In this document: positions 43,907-52,106 of the stretch, piece by piece | How the letters are laid out: every line of letters begins with the position of its first letter | How positions within the stretch are numbered: position 1 is the first letter of the stretch | Source of the DNA: Aliiroseovarius sp. F47248L | GTDB lineage: Bacteria > Pseudomonadota > Alphaproteobacteria > Rhodobacterales > Rhodobacteraceae | Reading direction: 5' to 3' | Length of the DNA stretch: 64,000 bases | Assembly: GCF_023016085.1 (NCBI RefSeq) | Contig: NZ_JALKBF010000002.1 | Coordinates: 62,001-126,000, forward strand | Made by a program: the position numbers and the translations under genes | The notes under the pieces: model-generated | Seen by the model: the letters and a program-made list of their open reading frames with translations, nothing else | Database searches by the model: none | Told to the model about the DNA's origin: nothing

Positions 43907-44568
43907 CGCGCTGATCTGCGTCGTGCGCGACGCTTCTTTCTGAAAAATGCCAGGGCCGCGGCCGCCGACCATCCGGCGACAAAGCCGCCCAAATGGGTTT
44001 CCCACGCCAGCAGCCCGCCCATTAGAAGCCACAGCAGCAGGTTCAGGACACCAAGGATCAGAACGGTTTTCAGAACCGGCCACTGATCCAGCCCCAACCG
44101 CTGCCGGTCCGTCCACCGCCAATACAGAATCGCACCGACCAAACCGAACAGTGCCCCCGACGCCCCAACCATAGGTCGCGCCGACAGGGTCAGGATCCCG
44201 AACAACAGCGCGCCGCCTATGGCGGACAGCACATAGATCAGCACGAACCCTTTTGGACCTGCGCGCACAATCGCCATGCGCCCGATCAGCCACAGCGTCA
44301 GCATGTTGCCCAGCAAATGTGCCATACCGCCATGCAAAAAAGCATAGCTGACGAACATCGTCCAAGGTTGCGCGGCATAGTTCGGGCGCCAATTGTGCAA
44401 AAGCCCCGCCCAGAACGCGGCGTTCTGATATGCCAACGGGCGCCATTGCTTGGTGCCGACAAGCCCCAGATCGGCAGCAAACAACACTGCCTCGATCACC
44501 ACATTCAGGGCGATCAGGCCGAGGATCAGGGCCTTGGCGGGCCGGGTCAGGTGCGGGTGGGCGATCAT
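43903..44568 (-). CDS. Rhomboid family intramembrane serine protease
   Basis: The protein is 221 residues from the ATG giving MIAHPHLTRP (a TTG 14 codons upstream is possible but weaker). Six helices are expected. Rhomboid marks are FLHGGMAHLLGNM, the catalytic Ser in MVGASGALFGLVG, and the catalytic His in WETHLGGFVAGW. The C-terminus is basic (KKRRARRRSAR). It cleaves transmembrane substrates within the bilayer; the substrate is unknown. It lies inside the exopolysaccharide locus but on the opposite strand. Confidence 0.88.
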   Translation of the reverse strand: MIAHPHLTRPAKALILGLIALNVVIEAVLFAADLGLVGTKQWRPLAYQNAAFWAGLLHNWRPNYAAQPWTMFVSYAFLHGGMAHLLGNMLTLWLIGRMAIVRAGPKGFVLIYVLSAIGGALLFGILTLSARPMVGASGALFGLVGAILYWRWTDRQRLGLDQWPVLKTVLILGVLNLLLWLLMGGLLAWETHLGGFVAGWSAAAALAFFRKKRRARRRSAR

Positions 44569-44707
44569 GATGCAGAATTGCCCGCTTGCCCGGCGATGCA
44601 CAAGGCTCAAATACGTCTGACCGCTGGTGATGCGTGTCGGAACTTGTTATAAGTGGGGCATAGTTTACGTTGTTTTTTCCAAGCAGTTCGATCCGGGTTT
44701 TGCGTTT

Positions 44708-45181
44708 ATGACATCATCAAATTCATTCGGGTCGGCCCCGCGTATTCTGGCCGTTGCATCTGCTGGCGGACATTGGCACCAATTGGGGCAGGTTTGCGCT
44801 GCGTTTGACCCGACGGATGTGACCTATGTGACTACGTTGGATGGGCTACCGCAGAAGTCAGGGTTTGCGCGGTTTGAGCTTGTACAGGACTGCAACAAGA
44901 ATGCCCCGTTTAAGGCTCTGATCTGCACCGTGCAGATGGCTGGCGTGCTGATGCGCACACGCCCGGACGTGATCATCACCACCGGGGCTTTGCCCGGTGT
45001 GATCGCGCTTGTGCTGGGTTGGATGATCCGTCGCCGTACCATCTGGGTGGACAGCATCGCCAACGCGGAAGAGGCATCATCCTCGGGCAAACTGGCGAAA
45101 CGATTTGCAACACTGTGGCTGTCGCAATGGGAAAGTGTCGCGCAGGCTGAAGGCGGTAAATACGAGGGGTCTTTGCTATGA
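44708..45181 (+). CDS. Alg14/PssD-like subunit of a polysaccharide glycosyltransferase
   Basis: The product is 157 residues from the ATG giving MTSSNSFGS. The segment RILAVASAGGHWHQLGQV is the Alg14-type start, which recruits the catalytic partner to the membrane, and PDVIITTGALPGVIALVLGWMIRRRTIWVDSIAN contains the membrane-contact helix. It forms a split GT28-type transferase with the next gene, which overlaps it by 4 bases (ATGA). Comparable pairs (PssD/PssE, WelK-like) add the second sugar in exopolysaccharide synthesis. Confidence 0.88.
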   Translation: MTSSNSFGSAPRILAVASAGGHWHQLGQVCAAFDPTDVTYVTTLDGLPQKSGFARFELVQDCNKNAPFKALICTVQMAGVLMRTRPDVIITTGALPGVIALVLGWMIRRRTIWVDSIANAEEASSSGKLAKRFATLWLSQWESVAQAEGGKYEGSLL

Positions 45182-45648
45182 TCTTCGTGACCGTTGGCAC
45201 GCAATTGCCGTTCGACCGCATGGTGTCAATCATCGACGATCTGGCGGACGAGATGTCGTTGGAGGTGTTCGCACAGACCGCCGATCCGGCCGCGACCTAC
45301 GACCATATCAAACACGCCCCGTTTTTGACGCCGGATGAATATGACGACATCATCGCGCGCACGACCGTTCTGGTCGGTCACGCCGGGATTGGCACCATCC
45401 TGACCGCGAAGCAAATGGAAAAACCGGTGATCGTGATGCCGCGCAAGGCGTCGTTGGGTGAACATCGCAACGAACACCAACTGGCCACTGCCCGCCATCT
45501 GGAAGGGCACGAAGGTGTCTATATCGCCCATGACCGAACCCAGCTTGCCACGTTGTTGCAGGCGCCGGACCTGATACCAGCCAGCTTCCGCGATACGCCG
45601 GAGAAAACGCGATTGCAGACATATTTGCGTGACTTCGTCTATGGCTGA
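45178..45648 (+). CDS. Alg13/PssE-like catalytic subunit (GT28 C-terminal type)
   Basis: The 156-residue protein starts MIFVTVGTQLPFDRMV, the standard Alg13/PssE N-terminus, and has the nucleotide-sugar site LVGHAGIGTIL followed by PVIVMPRKASLGEHRNEHQ. It needs the Alg14-like partner to reach the membrane. The two genes are translationally coupled. Confidence 0.9.
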   Translation: MIFVTVGTQLPFDRMVSIIDDLADEMSLEVFAQTADPAATYDHIKHAPFLTPDEYDDIIARTTVLVGHAGIGTILTAKQMEKPVIVMPRKASLGEHRNEHQLATARHLEGHEGVYIAHDRTQLATLLQAPDLIPASFRDTPEKTRLQTYLRDFVYG

Positions 45649-45675
45649 ACCGTGCGATAGGTCGTGATCTTGCCA

Positions 45676-45691
45676 AACTTGTGAACAAGTT
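45676..45691. repeat. 16-base palindrome AACTTGT-GA-ACAAGTT
   Basis: The perfect 7-bp arms are 28 bases after the Alg13-like stop, with seven T at 45701-45707. It may be an operator for the following methyltransferase unit or a weak terminator of the glycosyltransferase pair; the 9-base distance to the T-run argues against an efficient terminator. Confidence 0.55.
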
Positions 45692-45829
45692 AAACGCTCG
45701 TTTTTTTGTTGAGATAATGCTATGCTCGTGTCTGCGCGGTAGCCCTTGGCCAAAAATTTCGGTTGGTCAGTCAGGTCCGCGTAAAGATTTGAAGAGCATT
45801 ATTACTTCAACATAAAGGAGAGGGTCGCT

Positions 45830-46660
45830 ATGAGCCTCCTCAAGAAGCAAGCCAAGGTTTTGGTTGGGCGGTTGGGTGAAACACTTTTTCCACGCGTCGT
45901 CGAGGATCTCGAGACAGGACGACACAGCGGGCGCGACATTCGACTGAAACGCGCGATTTTATATGCGCGCAGTCAGCGGGCGAAGAAACTGGGGAACGAA
46001 GAGCAAAGCGAAAGCACGTTGCACCAGTACTGGAAAACCGATACGGCCAATGATTTTTACGTGCTGTACGGGCATCGGTTTCAAGATTGGTTTTTAGGGC
46101 CGCATCTGAAGCTGATTGATCAATTGGAAGCATACGCGCAAGAAAACCCCATCGAACACATGATCGAGGTTGGATGCGGCGATGGGCGTGTGCTGGATTA
46201 TTGCTCGAAGCGACTGACTGGGATCAAACGGTTCACCGGGTTGGACATCAATCCAATGATCATCGACGCCAACAAGACCCGCTATGCTGATAACCCCTCG
46301 CTAAGTTTTGTGTCCGAGAATGCACAGGACTGGGTGCCAGAGCATACCGGACCTGGGACATTGCTTTTCACCTATGGCGGTGTGTTAGAATACTTCTCGC
46401 AACACGGGTTGGAAGCATTGATAAAGCGCCACACGCAGCAACCTGACAGTGTGATTGCCATCGTCGAACCCCTTGACCCGGCACATGATTTGCAAAATGA
46501 TCCAGACAGCCATATTTTCGGCCAAGAGAATTCGTTCTCTCATAACCATAGACGTATATTGGAAAAATTTGATTACCATGTTCGATTTGAAGAAGAACAC
46601 CAAATGGGTCCGATCCGATGGATCATGATGATGGCAACCAACAAACCGCGCAATACATGA
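45830..46660 (+). CDS. Class I SAM-dependent methyltransferase
   Basis: The 276-residue protein has a SAM-binding motif I, MIEVGCGDGRVLDY (about residues 104-117), then FTGLDINPMIIDANKTRY (motif II with the acidic residue that holds the ribose). The N-terminal 90 residues are basic and helical. The substrate is unknown. It starts a new unit 181 bases after the glycosyltransferase pair, its stop overlaps the next gene (ATGA), and the NRPS gene follows, so it could modify either polysaccharide or the assembly-line product. Confidence 0.85.
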   Translation: MSLLKKQAKVLVGRLGETLFPRVVEDLETGRHSGRDIRLKRAILYARSQRAKKLGNEEQSESTLHQYWKTDTANDFYVLYGHRFQDWFLGPHLKLIDQLEAYAQENPIEHMIEVGCGDGRVLDYCSKRLTGIKRFTGLDINPMIIDANKTRYADNPSLSFVSENAQDWVPEHTGPGTLLFTYGGVLEYFSQHGLEALIKRHTQQPDSVIAIVEPLDPAHDLQNDPDSHIFGQENSFSHNHRRILEKFDYHVRFEEEHQMGPIRWIMMMATNKPRNT

Positions 46661-47472
46661 CCACCGATACGGTGTCAGAATCCGGTTTGCTTGGCACCTT
46701 GCGCCGCCATGAAGTCTGGGTCTTTCTGTTCGGAATCGTCATCCTGAATGCGTGTTTCATCACCGCGATCGCGAACGGGATTTTGCCGCGCGGTTTGTAT
46801 AACTGGGGCCGATTCCTTCTGCTGGCCTCATATCTTGTCTTCGTCGTTTATCTGGCGCGCCAAATGGGTGGGGTTTGGTCCTTGATCAAACCCATGGGCG
46901 TGTGGCGTGTACCTTTGAAATGGTTCCTTCTGGCGGCCATTTGGGGCGCGATGAACGCGATAATTGTGCTGGTGTTAAAAGGACTGATCCTTGGCACCGG
47001 ATTGTCCGAAATTCACGCCAGCTTCGAAGTTATCTCGCGCCCGCGGTTGATACTGGTGATTGTCATAAGTTCCTTCGTTGGAGAGATCGTCTGGATCGGC
47101 TATGCGGTTCAGAAACTTTCGGTGCGGTTCACCCCTTTCGTGTCAGCGCTGATTGTAGGGTTGTTCTGGACGGCGTGGTGGACCCCGATGGTGTTCATGC
47201 AGATTGGAATCGTCCCCGAACTGCCTCTGGGTGGGCTTTTGTTGAATCAGACGGGCATCGCGATCATGTGTGCGTATTTCTATGCGCGCACAGGCAGCGG
47301 GCTGGTGGTGCTGACGATGCAGATCTTTTTTAACAGTTCGATTCTGGTGTTCCCCATTGCCCCGACGACAGGCGGGGTGGCGACCTATTGGGGGTTTGCC
47401 ATGTTCTATTTTACACTCAGCGCGGCATTTTTTGCGCGATATGGGCCCAAACCATTGTTTGCTAAAGACTAA
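46657..47472 (+). CDS. CPBP-like membrane protein, catalytic residues degenerate
   Basis: The protein is 271 residues from the ATG that overlaps the methyltransferase stop, with about eight hydrophobic segments. The region VGEIVWIGYAVQKL lines up with the EExxxR motif of CPBP intramembrane proteases but has only one Glu and no Arg. WTAWWTPMVF lines up with the later H-containing motif but lacks the His. So it belongs to the CPBP fold but is probably not an active protease. It lies between the methyltransferase and NRPS genes, all same strand, and could have a role in product handling or immunity; that is inference only. Confidence 0.65.
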   Translation: MTTDTVSESGLLGTLRRHEVWVFLFGIVILNACFITAIANGILPRGLYNWGRFLLLASYLVFVVYLARQMGGVWSLIKPMGVWRVPLKWFLLAAIWGAMNAIIVLVLKGLILGTGLSEIHASFEVISRPRLILVIVISSFVGEIVWIGYAVQKLSVRFTPFVSALIVGLFWTAWWTPMVFMQIGIVPELPLGGLLLNQTGIAIMCAYFYARTGSGLVVLTMQIFFNSSILVFPIAPTTGGVATYWGFAMFYFTLSAAFFARYGPKPLFAKD

Positions 47473-47615
47473 ATCGGCGCGTTGGTTCGGATCTATTTTC
47501 ACCGACGCACCTGTTGTCTTATGGGCAACAATGTCGTTGACTAAACCATCCAGACCGCGCGCGATAAGCTGGCCATAGTGGGGCCGGTGGTAATACCTGT
47601 TGTAGGAGTTCGATC

Positions 47616-50600
47616 GTGAAGGCTGTATTCTGTGGGGATGGGACGCTTCTGGCGCAATGCGCGGATGTGTTCGCAGAAAAAGGGCATCAGATCGCGGGGA
47701 TTATGACCGACGATCCGGGCTTGCGTGCCTGGGCCGATCAGAACGGGCATCGCTGGGTTGGCACGCTGGACGATCCGCAGATGTCAGGGGTCACATGCGA
47801 CTATCTATTCAGCATTGCGAACACCCGCCCCATTCCAAATGATCTGATCAACGTTGCAAGCCGTTTTGCCATCAACCTGCATGATGGTCCTTTGCCAGCG
47901 CGGGCTGGTGCCAATGTTCCATTCTGGTCGGTTTGGGAAGGGCAAAACACCCATGCGGTGACGTGGTACAGGCTGGGCACAGGCATGGTCGCCGAAACCG
48001 CCCTGAAGACCGTAAGTTTTGATATTTCCGAGGGCGAGACCACTTTCAGCCTGAACACAAGGTGCTACGAGGCTGCGCAGGAGTCGTTTGTCGATCTTCT
48101 GACCATGCTTGAGACTGGAACCGAACAGCAAGAGCCTTTGGGCGCTGCCGGCCGCGTTTATGACCGAACGGATCGTCCGACTTCGTTGGGTATTCTGGAT
48201 CTCTCCCAATCGTCCGAGGCGCTTGGCCAATGCGTTCGTGCGTTGGATTTCGGCACAATGGCCAACCCGATCGGACGGGCCAAACTGTGGACGGGTCAAC
48301 AGGTGGTGCTGGTCACGGGGTTTGAGGTTGGCGATGATGCCACTGCACCTGCAGGCACGGTCCTGGATACAAATGCCGACAGTCTGACCATTGCCACGGA
48401 GGATCATGAAGTGACGCTGTCCGGGCTGACCGATCTGGCGGGCGGATCGGTGGACCTTGCGTCATTGAAGGGTGCGCTTTTGCCAGTGGTTGAAGACCTG
48501 TCCGAAGACCTGTTGTCAGCCGTGGCAACGGGCGAAGATATGTGGCAGGCCGCCCTGCAAACCTGTGCACCTGCTGCTATCCCACCTTATCCGCGCGCAC
48601 ATCGTGCAGGGCAGGGGATGCAGATTGTGCCGCTTGAGGCCGCGCCTGTGGATGCCGATACTCTGCTTGCTGCATGGGCTGGCTGGGTTGCTGGGCTGAC
48701 AGGGCAAGCGGCCGTGTCGTTGGCTTTGCCGACCCGTTCGCCACATCCCGCGCTTGCACAGACTTTGCCGATCACCCTTTCGGTTTCCGAGAGTATGAGC
48801 GGCACCGACCTTGTCGCGCGTGTGCAGGCAGCGCGACTGCAACATGAATCTTTCGCCCCGATGGCTGCCGATCTTCCTGCGCGAATGGGTGATGCTGCCT
48901 TGCGGGAAAACATCGCGCAGGCGTTGTCAGTGGCAGGTTGCGAAACGGATGCCATCCCTGAAGGTGCGGCGGTTGCGCTGACCGCTTCTCCGATGGGGCT
49001 ACATTTGCGCGAAGGTCTGTTTGACGCCGATGTAGCAACCGCAATTGCCAAGGATTTCTCGGTTTTTCTGAGCACGTTTCAAACGTCGCCCGATGCGAAT
49101 TTGACGACCCTGCCATTGGGGGCGCCCACACCTGCATTGCGGTTGGGTGAAGCGTTCGACAATACCAATCGTGTACACGAAGCCTTTGCCGCGCAGGTGA
49201 TTGCGACGCCTGATGCCCCCGCGCTTGAGGTTGGCGAGGCGCAGTTTACCTATCGCGAACTGGATCACGCCGCCGACACGTTTGCAGCCGCCCTTGCCGA
49301 GCGTGGGGCAGGGCGGGGCAAGATTATCGGGCTGTGCCTTGAGCGATCTGCTGATCTGGTGATTGCGATGCTGGCGATCCTGAAGACAGGTGCAGCATAT
49401 CTGCCGCTGGACCCGTCTTATCCAGCCGACCGCATTACCTATATGGTCGAAGACAGCGAGGCGCATTTGATTGTTGCTTCCGCGTCGGCTGCCGCGCGGC
49501 TGGGGCTGGATTCGAATAAGACGATCTTTCCGCAGGCCACCAGTGATCGTCCGTTTGACCTTGCGGGCACGTCGGAAGACCTGTTCAATCTGATCTATAC
49601 CTCTGGCTCGACCGGGAAACCCAAGGGCGTGATGATCCCGCACAAGACGGTGATGAACTTCTTCACCGCGATGGATGAGGCGGTGCCGCTCACTCCGCAG
49701 TCGCGCATTCTGGGTGTCACATCGGTGTCATTTGACATTTCGGTGTTGGAAATTTTCTGGGTGTTGTCGCGGGGTGCGACGCTGGTCTTGCAAAGTGACG
49801 GGGCGAGCGAGACGCGCCTGCCTGATTTCTCGCTGTTCTATTTCGCGTCCGAGGCATCGGGGTCCGGCCATCACGCCTATCGCTTACTGCTGGAGGGTGC
49901 GCAGTTTGCGGATGAAAACGGGTTTCATGCAGTCTGGACGCCGGAACGTCATTTCCATGCTTTTGGTGGGTTGTATCCCAACCCAGCCGTTGCCGCCGCT
50001 GCGGTGGCAGGGATCACCAAAAACATCCAGCTGCGTGCTGGGTCTTGTGTTGTGCCATTGCACCACCCGGTGCAGATCGCCGAAGATTGGGCGCTGGTTG
50101 ACAACCTGTCCAATGGGCGGGCCGGGGTCGCGCTGGCGTCGGGTTGGCAGCCCAATGATTTCATCCTGAATCCCACCAACTTCGCCGACCGGAAAGAGTC
50201 GATGCTGGAAAGCGTCGCGACTTTGCGCAAGCTGTGGCACGGCGAAACGATGAGTTTTGATGGCCATGACGGAAAACCTGTCGCGCTGGAAATCCACCCG
50301 CGCCCGGTACAGAAAGACATTCCGCTGTGGCTGACCGCCGCCGGCAACCCCGAAACCTTCGCTGCCGCCGCCAAGCTGGGCTGTGGCGTGCTGACCCACC
50401 TTCTGGGCCAAAGTTTTGAGGAGGTTGCCGAAAAAATCCGTGCCTATCGCGTGGCGTGGCGCGATGCGGGGCATGAGGGGAACGGCCATGTCGTTCTGAT
50501 GCTGCACAGCTTTGTTGGTGAGGATGAGGAAACCGTGCGCAAGTTGGCACGCGAGCCGATGAAAAGCTATCTGCGCAGCTCGGTCGATCTGCTGAAAAAA

Positions 50601-52061
50601 GCTTCTTGGACGTCGCCTTTGATTGCGGAACGGGCAGAGGGCAAGGGCCTGACCCCGCAAGAGATGTTTGAGAAGGAAGAACTGTCGCCGGAAGACCTTG
50701 ATGTGCTGCTGGATCACGCTTTTGACCGCTACTATCGCACCTCGGGCCTATTTGGCACACCCGACAGCGCGGGCGAGATTGTGCGTCGGGTGGCGGAAAT
50801 GGGCGTGGACGAGATTGCCTGCCTGATTGATTTCGGCATCGACACCGATGTCGTTCTGGAAAATCTGCCCAACATCAAAGCACTGATGGTCAATTTGGAA
50901 AACGAAGGTGGGGTGGATCGCAAGGCGACGGTGGCCGAAGAAATCATGGAGCGTGATATCACCCACCTGCAGTGCACGCCGCCCATGGCGACTTTGCTGG
51001 CGGCGGATGATGCTGGCAAGATGGCGCTTCGGCATCTGGAGGTGATGATGGTGGGTGGCGAGGCGTTTCCACCCGACCTTGCCCGCACCATCCGCGACGC
51101 GATGTCCGGCACGCTTTTGAACATGTATGGCCCGACCGAAGCGACGATCTGGTCTTCGGTCGCCAAACTGGATCAGGTGGGCGACCGCATCCCGCTGGGT
51201 GATCCGGTCACGAACACAGTCCTGAGTATCCGGTCGCCTGGAGGACGCGAGTTGCCGGATCTGGTCGAAGGCGAACTTTGGATCGGGGGCGAGGGGTTGG
51301 CCGTTGGCTATTGGAAACGCCCCGACTTGACCGAAGAACGCTTCGTCGAAACGCCAGAGGGGCGGTTCTATCGCACCGGCGATCTGGTCCGGCGGCGGTT
51401 GGACGGCACGCTGGAATTCCTCGGCCGCATGGACACGCAGGTCAAAGTGCGTGGCTATCGGATCGAACTTGGCGAGATCGAAGCGACGCTTGCAGCCCAG
51501 CCCGGCGTACAGGACGTGGTGGTGAAGGCTATCAATTTTGGCCCATCAGACCAACGACTCGTGGGCTATGTTACTGCCGATGGGACAGGACTTGTGTCTG
51601 ACGATCTGCGGACAGCATTGGCCGATGATCTGCCGGACTTCATGGTGCCCTCGATCATAGTGGCGATGGACCGGATGCCATTGACGCCAAATGGCAAGAT
51701 CGACCGCAAGGCGCTGCCGGTGCCGTCGGTCGGCAATGTCTCTGGCAAGATCGAAAAGGCAGGGACCGAGGTTGAAGAAACCGTGGCTGACATCTGGAAA
51801 ACAGCGCTTGATCTGCCCGAAGTGTCGGTGACCGAGAACTTCTTTGATCTGGGCGGGCATTCGTTGCTGGTCGTGCAGGTGCAGCGTCTGTTGAGAGAAC
51901 GACTGCACCGGGATGTTGCGATCACCGACCTGTTTCGCTTCCCGACAATCCGTGGATTGGCCGCGCATTTGTCAGACGGCGGCGATGAAAAGAAAGAAAC
52001 GGCGGCCAGTCGTGGCGCAGCGCGTGCAGCCGCACGGCTGGCGCGGCTGGGTCGGCGCTGA
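47616..52061 (+). CDS. NRPS: formyltransferase-like, C-remnant, adenylation domain interrupted by LLM monooxygenase, PCP
   Basis: The protein has 1481 residues. Residues 1-300 are a formyltransferase-like fold with INLHDGPLP (Asn87, His89) but Val125 where the catalytic Asp of Fmt lies. Residues about 310-510 look like a condensation-domain C-terminal remnant. The adenylation domain begins near 525, with A3 YTSGSTGKPKG near 660 and A4 FDISVLEIF (Asp707). Residues about 737-1090 are a bacterial luciferase-like flavin monooxygenase (FAASE-type FYFASEASG, then HLLGQSF), after which the adenylation domain resumes: A5 MYGPTEAT (1170-1177) and A10 NGKIDRKAL. The carrier domain has FFDLGGHSLL with Ser1414. 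Specificity residues read D-I-L-Q-M-G-M-I-W, close to the glycine code. It precedes the PKS gene by 45 bases. Confidence 0.93.
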   Translation: MKAVFCGDGTLLAQCADVFAEKGHQIAGIMTDDPGLRAWADQNGHRWVGTLDDPQMSGVTCDYLFSIANTRPIPNDLINVASRFAINLHDGPLPARAGANVPFWSVWEGQNTHAVTWYRLGTGMVAETALKTVSFDISEGETTFSLNTRCYEAAQESFVDLLTMLETGTEQQEPLGAAGRVYDRTDRPTSLGILDLSQSSEALGQCVRALDFGTMANPIGRAKLWTGQQVVLVTGFEVGDDATAPAGTVLDTNADSLTIATEDHEVTLSGLTDLAGGSVDLASLKGALLPVVEDLSEDLLSAVATGEDMWQAALQTCAPAAIPPYPRAHRAGQGMQIVPLEAAPVDADTLLAAWAGWVAGLTGQAAVSLALPTRSPHPALAQTLPITLSVSESMSGTDLVARVQAARLQHESFAPMAADLPARMGDAALRENIAQALSVAGCETDAIPEGAAVALTASPMGLHLREGLFDADVATAIAKDFSVFLSTFQTSPDANLTTLPLGAPTPALRLGEAFDNTNRVHEAFAAQVIATPDAPALEVGEAQFTYRELDHAADTFAAALAERGAGRGKIIGLCLERSADLVIAMLAILKTGAAYLPLDPSYPADRITYMVEDSEAHLIVASASAAARLGLDSNKTIFPQATSDRPFDLAGTSEDLFNLIYTSGSTGKPKGVMIPHKTVMNFFTAMDEAVPLTPQSRILGVTSVSFDISVLEIFWVLSRGATLVLQSDGASETRLPDFSLFYFASEASGSGHHAYRLLLEGAQFADENGFHAVWTPERHFHAFGGLYPNPAVAAAAVAGITKNIQLRAGSCVVPLHHPVQIAEDWALVDNLSNGRAGVALASGWQPNDFILNPTNFADRKESMLESVATLRKLWHGETMSFDGHDGKPVALEIHPRPVQKDIPLWLTAAGNPETFAAAAKLGCGVLTHLLGQSFEEVAEKIRAYRVAWRDAGHEGNGHVVLMLHSFVGEDEETVRKLAREPMKSYLRSSVDLLKKASWTSPLIAERAEGKGLTPQEMFEKEELSPEDLDVLLDHAFDRYYRTSGLFGTPDSAGEIVRRVAEMGVDEIACLIDFGIDTDVVLENLPNIKALMVNLENEGGVDRKATVAEEIMERDITHLQCTPPMATLLAADDAGKMALRHLEVMMVGGEAFPPDLARTIRDAMSGTLLNMYGPTEATIWSSVAKLDQVGDRIPLGDPVTNTVLSIRSPGGRELPDLVEGELWIGGEGLAVGYWKRPDLTEERFVETPEGRFYRTGDLVRRRLDGTLEFLGRMDTQVKVRGYRIELGEIEATLAAQPGVQDVVVKAINFGPSDQRLVGYVTADGTGLVSDDLRTALADDLPDFMVPSIIVAMDRMPLTPNGKIDRKALPVPSVGNVSGKIEKAGTEVEETVADIWKTALDLPEVSVTENFFDLGGHSLLVVQVQRLLRERLHRDVAITDLFRFPTIRGLAAHLSDGGDEKKETAASRGAARAAARLARLGRR

Positions 52062-52106
52062 TACGCTTTCAGGTAGAGGCGTGATCGGGGGGATGAGAAT
52101 CAGCGC

